Source of the DNA: an uncultured delta proteobacterium
GTDB taxonomy: Bacteria > Myxococcota > Myxococcia > Myxococcales > 40CM-4-68-19
Length of the DNA: 64,000 bases
Direction: 5' to 3'
Assembly (NCBI GenBank): GCA_903911145.1
Contig: CAIWCD010000002.1
Location: 124,001 to 188,000, forward strand
Part shown: positions 8,356-16,272 of the stretch, piece after piece
Numbering within the stretch: position 1 is the stretch's first letter
Layout of the letters: each line of letters starts with the position of its first letter
Translations under genes and position numbers: made by a program
The notes under the pieces: model-generated
The model's input: the letters and a program-made list of their open reading frames with translations, nothing else
Databases searched by the model: none
What the model was told of the DNA's origin: nothing

Positions 8356-9590
8356 GGCGTGAAGGTACTCCCATTGCGTGGCGACAACGTGAGCGCAGCA
8401 TCGAGTGCGTACGCGGCCTCGTCGGCAGAGACGGCCTGCAGTTGAGGCGCGCCGAGGCCCGCGAGCAGGACGAATCGAACCGCGCCGTCGCGCACCTTCT
8501 TGTCGCGCGCGAGCGCTCCCAGCGCGGCCGCGCGCTCTTCTCCCGTCAGCCCGCGTGGTGCATCGATCGCAATCCGCGACACGAGCGCCACGGCCCGCGC
8601 GGTCTCGTCTGCATCGAGCAGGCCTCGTTTCTGCGAGAGCAGCAGCGCGCCGCGCAGGCCCAGCGCCACCGCTTCTCCGTGTGTAAAGCGCGTGTATCCG
8701 GTGGCCGATTCGAGCGCGTGTCCGACCGTGTGCCCGAGATTGAGAAACGCGCGCAGCCTTGCTGGGCGCGGAGTTGCGGACCCGGACTCGCCTTCTCGCT
8801 CATCGGTCGCGACGATCTCGGCCTTCAATCGCAGCGCCGCAGCGATGAGCGGCGCGAGCGTTGCGGCATCACCCGAGGCCGCGCGGTCGAGCGTGCGCTC
8901 GCATCGGTCAAGGAACGGTTCGCCGTCTGCATCGCGTGCCGGATCGAGCAGCGCGCACTTGACGATTTCGGCGAGGCCGCTGAAGCGCTCGCGCAGAGAG
9001 AGCGTCGCGAGCACTGCAGGATCGCACACGACCAACCGCGGCTGGTGGAACGCGCCGACGAGATTCTTCCCCGCGCGCAGATTCGCGCCGGTCTTCCCTC
9101 CGAGCCCAGCGTCGACCTGGGACAACAGCGTCGTCGGTGCAGCGATCCAGGGAACGCCGCGCTGGTAGAGCGCCGCAGCAAGTCCCGCGAGATCGGTGAG
9201 CACGCCTCCGCCGAGCGCAACGACGAAGCCATCGCGAGACAGGCCGCGTGCCGAGAGCACCTCAGCCATCGCTTCCACCTCGGCGAGCGACTTGCGATCT
9301 TCGCGCACGGGGCGGGCGAGCGTGCCACCGAGCTGTTTTCCGAGTGACTCAACCAGCGCGCGCTGCACGAAGACGAGCCGCGCGTCGCAGAGAAAGCCGC
9401 TCGTTCCGGTGAGACCGACCTCGGCCGCGAGAGCGGGAAGATGTCCAAGCGCGCCTGCGCCCGTGACGCAGCGGGTGCGCACGCCCGACGCGAACTGCAC
9501 GTCGAATCCAGCGAGCCCGTCGCGGCGCGCTGGCAGCGTTTGCACACCGGCGACGCTTGCGCTCGCCGGCGCTGCATCAGGCGTGGACAC
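8352..9590 (-). CDS. aroB: 3-dehydroquinate synthase (AroB)
   Basis: 412 residues. It forms 3-dehydroquinate from DAHP using NAD and a divalent metal. Motifs are VVALGGGVLTDLAGLAAALYQRG, TTLLSQVDAGLGGKTGAN, KNLVGAFHQP, LAEIVKCALL, and the metal-ligand segment FLNLGHTVGHALE followed by HGEAVALGL. The GTG at 9590 is chosen because GGAGG lies 6 bases upstream; the longer frame upstream is inside aroK. It overlaps the aroCK stop by 14 bases and slyX by ATGA. It is slightly longer than usual (350-370) because of an Ala-rich N-terminus and a short insert near the middle. Confidence 0.94.
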   Translation of the reverse strand: MSTPDAAPASASVAGVQTLPARRDGLAGFDVQFASGVRTRCVTGAGALGHLPALAAEVGLTGTSGFLCDARLVFVQRALVESLGKQLGGTLARPVREDRKSLAEVEAMAEVLSARGLSRDGFVVALGGGVLTDLAGLAAALYQRGVPWIAAPTTLLSQVDAGLGGKTGANLRAGKNLVGAFHQPRLVVCDPAVLATLSLRERFSGLAEIVKCALLDPARDADGEPFLDRCERTLDRAASGDAATLAPLIAAALRLKAEIVATDEREGESGSATPRPARLRAFLNLGHTVGHALESATGYTRFTHGEAVALGLRGALLLSQKRGLLDADETARAVALVSRIAIDAPRGLTGEERAAALGALARDKKVRDGAVRFVLLAGLGAPQLQAVSADEAAYALDAALTLSPRNGSTFTP

Positions 9591-11319
9591 GCTCAGCCTC
9601 CAGGGCCAGCACGGCCGCACACGCTTGCGCTGCGACGACATCGGGCGCTGCGTTCGCATCGAGACGAACATCGGCGAGGCGTGCGTAGTGCGGATCGCGA
9701 GACTCGGCGAGCGCGCGCAGACGGCCCGCGACATCTCCCGCGAGCAGCGGCCGCGTCGCAGAATCGGAGGCCACGCGAGCAGCGCAGAGATCCGCGCCCA
9801 GAGCGAGCCAGAGGAGATGTCCGCTTCGGCGCACCGCGAGACGCACAGGCCGCGACGTGAGCGCGCCGCCGCCCAATGCGATCACGCAGCGCGATCCGAT
9901 CGCCAGCTCGCGCACGACTGCCGCTTCGCGCGAACGAAAGCCCGATTCTCCCTCGCGCGAAAAGATCTCCGCGATCGTCGCCCCGCTCGTCCGCTCGATC
10001 TCTGCGTCGACATCGGTGAACGGAAGATCAAGCTGGGCGGCCACGCGCGGCCCGAGCGTAGATTTTCCCGCGCCCGGAAGTCCGCAGAGAAAGACGTGCC
10101 CGGGCAGGAGCCGCGAACGACGCCACGCGCGCCGCAGCGCCGCATGCAGCTCGCTCATCGAATCGCCGCCGAGCTTTCCGAGCACCGCATCAGCGAGCGC
10201 GAGCGCCACCACGGCTTCACCCACCACGGCCGCCGCCGGCACCGCGCAGGTGTCGCTGCGCTCGACGTGAGCGCGGTCGCTTTCACCAGTGCGCAGGTCG
10301 ATCGAGCCGAGCGAAGCCGGCACCGTCGCGATCGGCTTCATCGCCGCGCGCAGCACCAGCGGCTCGCCGTTGCTCACGCCACCCTCGAGCCCACCCGCGT
10401 GGTTGCTCGATCGCGCAAACCCGCCACCAGCGCGGCCAATCGGATCATGCACCTGCGAGCCAAAGCTGGAACCCGCCTCCCAGCCGTCGCCGAGTTCGAC
10501 CGCCTTGATCGCGGGGATCGAGCAGAGCGCGCGAGAGAGAATTCCGTCGAGACGCAGATCGCTCTGCGCATAGCTGCCGAGGCCCGGCGGAACTCCGGTG
10601 ACGCGCACTTCGAAGTGACCGCCAATCGTGTCGCGCTTCGCCCGCGCGGCGTCGATCTGGCCCGCGAGGTTTTCCTGCGCCAGTGGGTCGAGGCAGCGAA
10701 CCTCGCTCTCATCGGCGCGCTCGCCGAGGGCCTGCGCATCTTCGCGCGCAAGCAGCGCGAGTTCGGCAGCGAGCGGCGCATCGAGCAGAGAGAGATCACG
10801 CGCACGCGCCGCGCCGATCGAGACCACATGCGAGCCGATGCGGACATCAAACTCGTCGAGCAGACGCCGCGCGACCGCGCCCAGAGCCACTCGCATCGCT
10901 GTCTCGCGCGCAGAGGCACGCTCGAGCGAGTTGCGCAGATCGCGATGGCCGAACTTGATCGCGCCCGAGAGATCGGCATGGCCGGGCCGCGGCAGCATGA
11001 CCTCCTTGCCTCTCGCCGACTCGTCTTCAACAGGCGCGATCGCCATCCGCGTACTCCACGCGCGTCCGTGATCAACGTTCTCGATCAGCAGCGCGAGCGG
11101 GCTCCCGAGCGTCTTTCCGTGCCGCACGCCCGAGAGGATCTTCGGCTCCTCGGGCTCGATCGCCATCCGGCCGCCGCGTCCGTAGCCGAGCTTGCGCCGC
11201 TGCAGATCGCGCGCGATCGCCTGGACGAGCAGCGCAAGGCCCGCGGGCAGTCCGTCGAGAATGCCCACCAGCGCAGGTCCGTGCGACTCGCCCGCGGTGA
11301 GAAAACGCAGCCCACTCAT
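9577..11319 (-). CDS. aroCK: AroC-AroK fusion: chorismate synthase and shikimate kinase
   Basis: 580 residues in one frame. Residues 1 to about 395 are chorismate synthase: GESHG (10-14), RASARET (134-140), RSDTCAVPAA (354-363), and the C-terminal GKLGGDSMSEL. After only a few residues (RRAWRRSRLLPG) a complete shikimate kinase follows: P-loop GLPGAGKST (413-421), the Asp-rich FTDVDAEIE, FRSREAAVV (461-469), ALGGGA (481-486) and the lid arginine in SATRPLLAG. It therefore carries steps 5 and 7 of the pathway, with step 6 (AroA) encoded two genes upstream. I see no Met between the domains that would free AroK. The ATG has GGAGG 5 bases upstream and abuts the aroE TAG. Confidence 0.94.
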   Translation of the reverse strand: MSGLRFLTAGESHGPALVGILDGLPAGLALLVQAIARDLQRRKLGYGRGGRMAIEPEEPKILSGVRHGKTLGSPLALLIENVDHGRAWSTRMAIAPVEDESARGKEVMLPRPGHADLSGAIKFGHRDLRNSLERASARETAMRVALGAVARRLLDEFDVRIGSHVVSIGAARARDLSLLDAPLAAELALLAREDAQALGERADESEVRCLDPLAQENLAGQIDAARAKRDTIGGHFEVRVTGVPPGLGSYAQSDLRLDGILSRALCSIPAIKAVELGDGWEAGSSFGSQVHDPIGRAGGGFARSSNHAGGLEGGVSNGEPLVLRAAMKPIATVPASLGSIDLRTGESDRAHVERSDTCAVPAAAVVGEAVVALALADAVLGKLGGDSMSELHAALRRAWRRSRLLPGHVFLCGLPGAGKSTLGPRVAAQLDLPFTDVDAEIERTSGATIAEIFSREGESGFRSREAAVVRELAIGSRCVIALGGGALTSRPVRLAVRRSGHLLWLALGADLCAARVASDSATRPLLAGDVAGRLRALAESRDPHYARLADVRLDANAAPDVVAAQACAAVLALEAERVHA

Positions 11320-12186
11320 CTAGACCTCCGCATGCGGCGTGGCCGCGAGCGCAGCGGCGCGCAGTTCGGGGAAGAGCGACGAGAGAGAATCGCGGCGCAG
11401 CCAGATCGCGAGGCTCGCGAGCGCCTGGTGCACGAGCACGTCGATGCCGTCGATCACGACGAGACCACGAGCCCGCCCGCCCGCCACCAGAGCGGTCTCG
11501 CCGGGTTTCGTCCCGGCCGCTCCGGCGTAGACGAGGTCGACGACGGAACATGAAGCACCGAGCTGCGCGACGTCGATCAGCGCCTCGCTGCTGTTCATTC
11601 CGATGGTGGTGCAGTGGACGACGAGCTGCGCTCGCGAGAGGAGATCGCGCGAGGCGTCGGTATTGGGCGCTGCGCTTTCGGAGCGCGTGCCCGCAGCGCG
11701 AAGCTGCAGCGAGAGCGTGCGCGCTTTGCTCGCGTCGCGGTTGATCACGCTCACCTCGAAGGCTCGCCCGGCGAGCGCCATCGCCGCAGCCCGTGCGCTC
11801 CCACCCGCGCCCAGCACGACCGCGCGCACGCCATCGACGTTCACGCCGCGATCATGCAGCGCACGCAGGAGCCCGGTTCCGTCCGTGTTGTGCCCGACGA
11901 GTTGCCCATCCTCGTTCACCACGCAGTTCACCGCGCCGGCCAATTCCGCCTCGCGGGCCAGCCGATCGCAGAGCGCCGCGACGTTCGCCTTGTGCGGCAC
12001 CGTCACGTTGAATCCGGCCGCCGAGAGCGCGCGCAGCCCCGCGACCGCATCCTTCAGCTGGGCCGGCAGCACGCGGCACGGCGCATAGACCGCATCGACC
12101 GAGAGCAACTCGAACGCACGCGTGTGGATCGCGGGAGAGCGCGAGTGCGCGATCGGATCGCCGATCACGCAGAACAGTTTCTTCAC
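11320..12186 (-). CDS. aroE: shikimate dehydrogenase (AroE)
   Basis: 288 residues. It reduces 3-dehydroshikimate with NADPH. Marks are VIGDPIAHSRSPAIH, GFNVTVPHKANV (catalytic Lys), AGAVNCVV, GHNTDGTGLLRAL (catalytic Asp), the Rossmann loop VLGAGGSARAAA, VINRDASKA (NADP-type Arg) and VIDGIDVLVHQA. The GTG at 12186 overlaps the aroA stop (GTGA) and starts the usual VKKLFCVIGDP segment; the upstream extension in frame is inside aroA. The TAG stop is directly followed by the ATG of aroCK. Confidence 0.95.
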   Translation of the reverse strand: MKKLFCVIGDPIAHSRSPAIHTRAFELLSVDAVYAPCRVLPAQLKDAVAGLRALSAAGFNVTVPHKANVAALCDRLAREAELAGAVNCVVNEDGQLVGHNTDGTGLLRALHDRGVNVDGVRAVVLGAGGSARAAAMALAGRAFEVSVINRDASKARTLSLQLRAAGTRSESAAPNTDASRDLLSRAQLVVHCTTIGMNSSEALIDVAQLGASCSVVDLVYAGAAGTKPGETALVAGGRARGLVVIDGIDVLVHQALASLAIWLRRDSLSSLFPELRAAALAATPHAEV

Positions 12187-13685
12187 GGCAGCTGTTCCAC
12201 GCGCGCGCCGAGTTCGCCGAGCAGCGTGAAGAATCCCGGGAAGCTGACGTCGGCCCACTCTGCGCCGGAGATGATCGTCGGGCTGTCGGCGGCGAGCGCG
12301 GCCACCGAGAAGGCGAGCGCGATGCGGTGATCGTGAGCAGAGTCGATCTCCGCGCCGTGCAGCTTCTGGCCCTTCGCAAGACCCGCGAGGGCAAGACCGT
12401 CGGGCAGCTCTTGCACGTCGGTGCCCATCGCGCGCAGACCCGCGGCCATCTGCGCGAGCCGATCCGACTCCTTCACGCGCAGCTCCTGCGCGCCTCGAAT
12501 GACGGTCGGCCCTTGGGAGAGCGCACCGAGCACCGCGAGGATCGGGACCTCATCGATCGCGCGCAGCACCAGCGAGGCGTCGAGATCTGCGCCACGCAGC
12601 GGCTGCGACGAGATCGACAGCCGCGCGGTCGGCTCGCGAGCGTCGCCGAAGTTGCCCACGCCCGGCGCAGCGATCGGCGTCTTGCCGTCGTTGCTCGAGA
12701 GCGTCACGCGCGCACCGAAGCAGGCCAGCGCGTCGAGAAACCCTGCGCGCGTCGGGTTCACGCCGACGTGTTCGAGCGCGATCGCGCTGCCGTGCGGTCC
12801 AACGAGTGCGGCCGCGAGCAGGAACGCCGCCGTCGAGAGATCTCCCGGAACGTCGAGTGCGAATCGCTCGAGTCGCGCCGGCCCCCGCACCGTTGCAGTC
12901 GAGCCGCTCTGCCGCACCGGGACGCCGCAGGCACGCAGCATCCGCTCGGTGTGATCGCGGCTTCTCTCCGGCTCGGTGAACGACGTCTCGCCCTCGAGAA
13001 ACAGGCCAGCGAGCAGCACGGCACTCTTCACCTGCGCACTGGCGATCTGCGACTTCACCGCGCCCGCGCGCATCGAGGATGAGTCGCGCACAAGAAGTGG
13101 AGGCCGGCCGTCGGTGCTCGTCTCCACCTGCGCACCAAGCTCGCGCAGCGGACGCGCCACGCGCTCCATCGGGCGGCGAGAGAGCGACGCATCACCGATC
13201 AGCGACGCAGGAATTCGCGCGCCCGCGAGCAGACCCGCAAGCAGCCGCATCGTCGTGCCGGAGTTGCCGCAGTCGAGCGGACGCACCGGCGAAAGCAGCC
13301 CCGCGAGCCCGCCGCCGAGGACAATGGCGTCGTCCGGCCCCATGTCGAAATCGCGCGGAGGAAGATCGCGCGCGCCCCGCGGACGCGCGGGCCCGGAGAA
13401 GGTGACCTGCTCGTCGATCGACTCCAGCTCCCCGCCATCGTCGACGTTTCCCAGCGGCAGCCACGGTGTCCCATCGCCACGCAGCAGCGGCACACCGAGC
13501 TGCGCCAGGCAGCTGGTCGTCGAGCGCACGTCGTGTCCGCGCGCGAGCCCCGCGATCCGGCTCTCGCCCTCCGCGATGGCCGCGAGAATCAGCGCCCGGT
13601 GCGAAATGCTCTTGTCGCCGGGAACACGCAGCCCGCTCCCAGCATGGGTGAGCGGCTTCTTCAGCGGATGGATGCGGACGCGCAT
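12183..13685 (-). CDS. aroA: EPSP synthase (AroA)
   Basis: 500 residues, about 60-70 more than usual. It joins PEP to shikimate-3-phosphate. Motifs are LRVPGDKSISHRALI, LDCGNSGTTMRLLAGLL, VKSAVLLAGLF, RDHTERML, DVPGDLSTAAF, RGAQELRVKESDRL and SAHDHRIALAFSV. The active-site GNSGTTMR segment is of the kind seen in Gram-positive enzymes. The extra length is mostly an insert at about residues 70-118 (with FSGPARPRGARDLPP) between two conserved strands. The start ATG lacks a clear Shine-Dalgarno and follows an AT-rich stretch at 13698-13740. It overlaps aroE by GTGA. Confidence 0.94.
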   Translation of the reverse strand: MRVRIHPLKKPLTHAGSGLRVPGDKSISHRALILAAIAEGESRIAGLARGHDVRSTTSCLAQLGVPLLRGDGTPWLPLGNVDDGGELESIDEQVTFSGPARPRGARDLPPRDFDMGPDDAIVLGGGLAGLLSPVRPLDCGNSGTTMRLLAGLLAGARIPASLIGDASLSRRPMERVARPLRELGAQVETSTDGRPPLLVRDSSSMRAGAVKSQIASAQVKSAVLLAGLFLEGETSFTEPERSRDHTERMLRACGVPVRQSGSTATVRGPARLERFALDVPGDLSTAAFLLAAALVGPHGSAIALEHVGVNPTRAGFLDALACFGARVTLSSNDGKTPIAAPGVGNFGDAREPTARLSISSQPLRGADLDASLVLRAIDEVPILAVLGALSQGPTVIRGAQELRVKESDRLAQMAAGLRAMGTDVQELPDGLALAGLAKGQKLHGAEIDSAHDHRIALAFSVAALAADSPTIISGAEWADVSFPGFFTLLGELGARVEQLP

Positions 13686-13755
13686 GGTGTGGCCGTTTCG
13701 GTAATCGAGATTTGCGAAATTCGATAAAATCGATAACCCAGCAAGCAGTCGTTCT
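13686..13755. other. AT-rich spacer between aroF and aroA
   Basis: 70 bases without a gene. On the minus strand it contains two ATCGA-type direct units (TTATCGAT and TTATCGAA) and ACCGAAACGG. The low GC contrasts sharply with both flanks. A similar TTATCGAAATTGCCGAAA stretch lies at the trpG/trpD junction (2965-3010). I cannot say whether it is a promoter for aroA or a repeat. Confidence 0.3.
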
Positions 13756-14790
13756 TCAGCGCGGCACGGGCCCCGGCAGCATCGAGCGACCCATCGCCTC
13801 CGCGATGCGGGAGACCTCGCGCATCAGCTCGTGGAACATCGGGAGCGTCAGCGACTGCATGCCATCGGAGAGCGCGCGATCGGGATCGGGATGGACCTCG
13901 ATGATGAGCCCATCCGCGCCCGCCGCGATCGCCGCCCGCGCCATTGGGAGCACGCCCGAGCGGATGCCGATGCCGTGCGAGGGATCGACGACGACCGGCA
14001 GGTGCGAGTGCGACTTGAGCATCGGGATCGCATTGAGATCGAGCGTATTGCGCGTCATCGTCTCGAAGGTGCGGATGCCGCGCTCGCAGAGGATGATCTG
14101 CTGGTTGCCGCGCGAGGCGATGTACTCGGCCGCCATCAGGAGCTCCTTGATGGTGGCGCTCATCCCGCGCTTGAGCAGCACGGGCTGGCGCAGATCGCCA
14201 ACCGCCTCGAGCAGCGAAAAGTTCTGCATGTTGCGCGCACCGATCTGAATCAGATCCGCGCTCGCGGCGACGGCCGGGAGAGTCTCGGTGTCCTTCACTT
14301 CGGTGACGACCTTGAGGCCCGTCTCCGCGCGCGCCAGCGAGAGCAGCTCGAGCCCCTTCTCCTTCATTCCCTGAAAGTCGTACGGCGAGGTGCGCGGCTT
14401 GTACGCGCCGCCTCTCAGAATGTTCGCGCCGCTCGCCGCGACACCGCGCGCGCACGAGAGGATCTGCTGCTCGCTCTCTACCGCGCAGGGGCCGGCCATG
14501 ACGATCAGTTCGCGGCCGCCGACAGCGACGCCCGCGACATTGACGATCGTGTCCTGGTGGCGCACCTCGCGCGAGACGAGCTTGTAGGGAACCGTGACGG
14601 GGATGCAGTCGGAGACGCCCTCGAGGAGCCGGAAGTTGCCCGGATCGATCGCGCCCTTGTTGCCGGTGATGCCGATGGCGGTTCGCCCCGCGCCCTCGAT
14701 GGCATGCGGCGTGAAGCCGAGCTCCCGCACTCGCGCAAGCACCCGCTCCTGCGCTTCCTTCGACACGTCCTGCTGCAGAACAATCAGCAT
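13756..14790 (-). CDS. aroF: 3-deoxy-7-phosphoheptulonate synthase (DAHP synthase, type I-beta)
   Basis: 344 residues. It condenses PEP and erythrose-4-phosphate, the entry to the shikimate pathway. The first 80 residues ([27 protein letters not shown]) form a ferredoxin-like regulatory domain of the kind that gives Tyr/Phe feedback in Thermotoga-type enzymes. The barrel follows with [60 protein letters not shown] and [12 protein letters not shown]. The ATG at 14790 has GGGAG 5 bases upstream. It is the first gene of the shikimate operon; aroA follows after 70 bases. Feedback by aromatic amino acids is inferred from the domain, not shown. Confidence 0.95.
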   Translation of the reverse strand: MLIVLQQDVSKEAQERVLARVRELGFTPHAIEGAGRTAIGITGNKGAIDPGNFRLLEGVSDCIPVTVPYKLVSREVRHQDTIVNVAGVAVGGRELIVMAGPCAVESEQQILSCARGVAASGANILRGGAYKPRTSPYDFQGMKEKGLELLSLARAETGLKVVTEVKDTETLPAVAASADLIQIGARNMQNFSLLEAVGDLRQPVLLKRGMSATIKELLMAAEYIASRGNQQIILCERGIRTFETMTRNTLDLNAIPMLKSHSHLPVVVDPSHGIGIRSGVLPMARAAIAAGADGLIIEVHPDPDRALSDGMQSLTLPMFHELMREVSRIAEAMGRSMLPGPVPR

Positions 14791-14893
14791 GCAACTCCCT
14801 TGAGCGTTTTGAAGCGCGAGGCGATTCGGACCCGCCACTATCGCAAGATGCGGTCGCTGCGGCGAGTCCTACGAGAGCGAGCGCGCGCGGACG

Positions 14894-14918
14894 ATCGTTT
14901 GAACACCAATCATTTCAT
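14894..14918. repeat. AT-rich repeat at the fmt stop codon (R2)
   Basis: The plus strand reads ATCGTTTGAACACCAAT followed by CATTTCATC; it overlaps the fmt TGA and lies in the aroF upstream region. It shares the GAT..TTTGA..-CCAAT core with the repeats at 21282 and 34111. It is AT-rich against a GC-rich background. Confidence 0.4.
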
Positions 14919-15871
14919 CCCAGACGCACACCCGGTTTGAGCGGCCGGCCCGCGAGAAACGCCGCCGCCGCCATCCTCTTCTTCCCTTCCGGCTGCAGCT
15001 CGGTGATGCGCAACAGCGAGCCTTCGCCGCACGCGACATCGATTCCGTCTTTCGATGCACGAACGATCTCGCCCGCGCCAGGAGCGGCCCCGATGCTCGC
15101 CGCGGGATCTTGCGAGGAGTCGACAACCGCGCTCGCGTGAACTTTGAGTTGCTTGCCTTCGAGCAGCGTGAACGCGCCCGGCCAGGGCGTAAATCCACGC
15201 CGCCGCGCATCGATCTCTCTCGCGCTCCGCGTCCAGTCGATCTGCCCATCCTCGCGCGCGAGGATCGGCGCGAGCGTCGAACGCGCGTGGTCCTGCGGCG
15301 TGCGCGACAGCGTTCCCGCCTCGAGTTGCGCAAGGCCCTCGGCCAGAAGATCCGCCCCGAGCGCGCCCAGCCTGGTCAAGATCGATTCGCCGGTTTCATC
15401 GGGCGCAATCAGAAGCTCGCGCTGCAGCAGGATATCGCCGGTGTCGAGCCCTTCATCCATCTGCATCAGCGTCACGCCCGTCACGGGAAACTGCCGCGCG
15501 ATCGCCCACTGCGCCGGGGCCGCGCCGCGCAAGAGCGGCAAGAGCGATGCGTGCACGTTCAGGCAGCCGAGGCGCGGCGTCGAAAGCGCATCGAGCGGCA
15601 GGATGCGCCCATAGGCCGCGACGATCGCGACGTCGGGCTTGTGCTCGGCCAGCGCTGCAGCGAGCGCGCCGTTCTTTACTTTCAGCGGCTGCAAGACCGG
15701 AATCGCGTGCGCGAGTGCCCACTGCTTGCTCGGCGGCGGCTGCGGCTCGCCGGACCGCCCCACTGGCCGATCCGGCTGTGCGACGACGCAGACCAGCTCG
15801 CCCACGCGGGCACAGGTCTCGAGCAGCGGCAGTGTGAAATCAGGGGTGCCGAGAAACGCGATCCGCAGCAT
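14915..15871 (-). CDS. fmt: methionyl-tRNA formyltransferase
   Basis: 318 residues. It formylates initiator Met-tRNA using 10-formyl-THF. The catalytic domain shows LRIAFLGTPDFTLPLLE, VVAQPDRPVGRSG, the SLLPLLRGAAPAQWAI loop and GVTLMQMDEGLDTGDIL (catalytic Asp region). The C-terminal tRNA-binding domain contains RGFTPWPGAFTLLEGKQLKV. The ATG at 15871 has GGAG 8 bases upstream. It precedes aroF on the same strand by 124 bases. No def (deformylase) gene is adjacent, which is the common partner elsewhere. Confidence 0.95.
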   Translation of the reverse strand: MLRIAFLGTPDFTLPLLETCARVGELVCVVAQPDRPVGRSGEPQPPPSKQWALAHAIPVLQPLKVKNGALAAALAEHKPDVAIVAAYGRILPLDALSTPRLGCLNVHASLLPLLRGAAPAQWAIARQFPVTGVTLMQMDEGLDTGDILLQRELLIAPDETGESILTRLGALGADLLAEGLAQLEAGTLSRTPQDHARSTLAPILAREDGQIDWTRSAREIDARRRGFTPWPGAFTLLEGKQLKVHASAVVDSSQDPAASIGAAPGAGEIVRASKDGIDVACGEGSLLRITELQPEGKKRMAAAAFLAGRPLKPGVRLG

Positions 15872-15884
15872 GGGTGTCTCCTTC

Positions 15885-15913
15885 TTGACAACGCCGTTTT
15901 GCTTCTCTACACG
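15885..15913 (+). promoter_or_regulatory. predicted promoter of cspA
   Basis: TTGACA at 15885-15890, exactly 17 bases, then TACACG at 15908-15913. This would place transcription start near 15920 and leave an untranslated leader of about 70 bases before cspA, in line with cold-shock genes. Confidence 0.55.
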
Positions 15914-15991
15914 GGTCGGCGCTCCGCATCCGAGAGGTCGGCGCCGGGCGGCTGTTAGGGGTCCGTCCGTACACGAAGAAAGAAGCACAAC

Positions 15992-16198
15992 ATGGCAACT
16001 GGCACTGTGAAGTGGTTCAACGATGCGAAGGGGTTCGGCTTCATCACGCAGGATGGCGGCGGCGAGGATGTCTTCTGCCACCACTCTGCGATCCAGGCCG
16101 ATGGGTTTCGCTCGCTGGCCGAGGGGCAGAAGGTTGAGTTCGACGTGACGAAGGGCCCCAAGGGCCTCTCGGCGGCGAACGTCCGCAAGTCTGCTTAA
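15992..16198 (+). CDS. cspA: cold-shock domain protein
   Basis: 68 residues, a single OB-fold cold-shock domain: [15 protein letters not shown] (RNP1 KGFGFI), DVFCHHSAI (RNP2) and [18 protein letters not shown]. Such proteins bind single-stranded RNA/DNA and melt RNA secondary structure. GAAAGAAG precedes the ATG. It is monocistronic, between divergent fmt and convergent ftsK. Whether it is cold-induced cannot be told from sequence. Confidence 0.95.
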   Translation: MATGTVKWFNDAKGFGFITQDGGGEDVFCHHSAIQADGFRSLAEGQKVEFDVTKGPKGLSAANVRKSA

Positions 16199-16228
16199 GA
16201 GGGCTTCTGCACCAACTCTTCCAATCGG

Positions 16229-16256
16229 GCCCCTGGTTCCTCGCGGAGCCGGGGGC
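16229..16256. terminator. bidirectional hairpin between cspA and ftsK
   Basis: GCCCCTGGTTCC pairs with GGAGCCGGGGGC over 12 positions (three G-U wobbles on the plus strand) around a TCGC tetraloop. It lies between the convergent ends of cspA and ftsK. No T-run follows on either side, so it is a probable but not classical terminator. Confidence 0.5.
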
Positions 16257-16272
16257 TCGACTGCTTCGGGGT

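Noticed and set aside
9196-11553. Plus-strand frame of 785 codons opposite aroB/aroCK
   Set aside because: Shadow frame with Arg/His-rich sequence; all catalytic motifs are on the minus strand.
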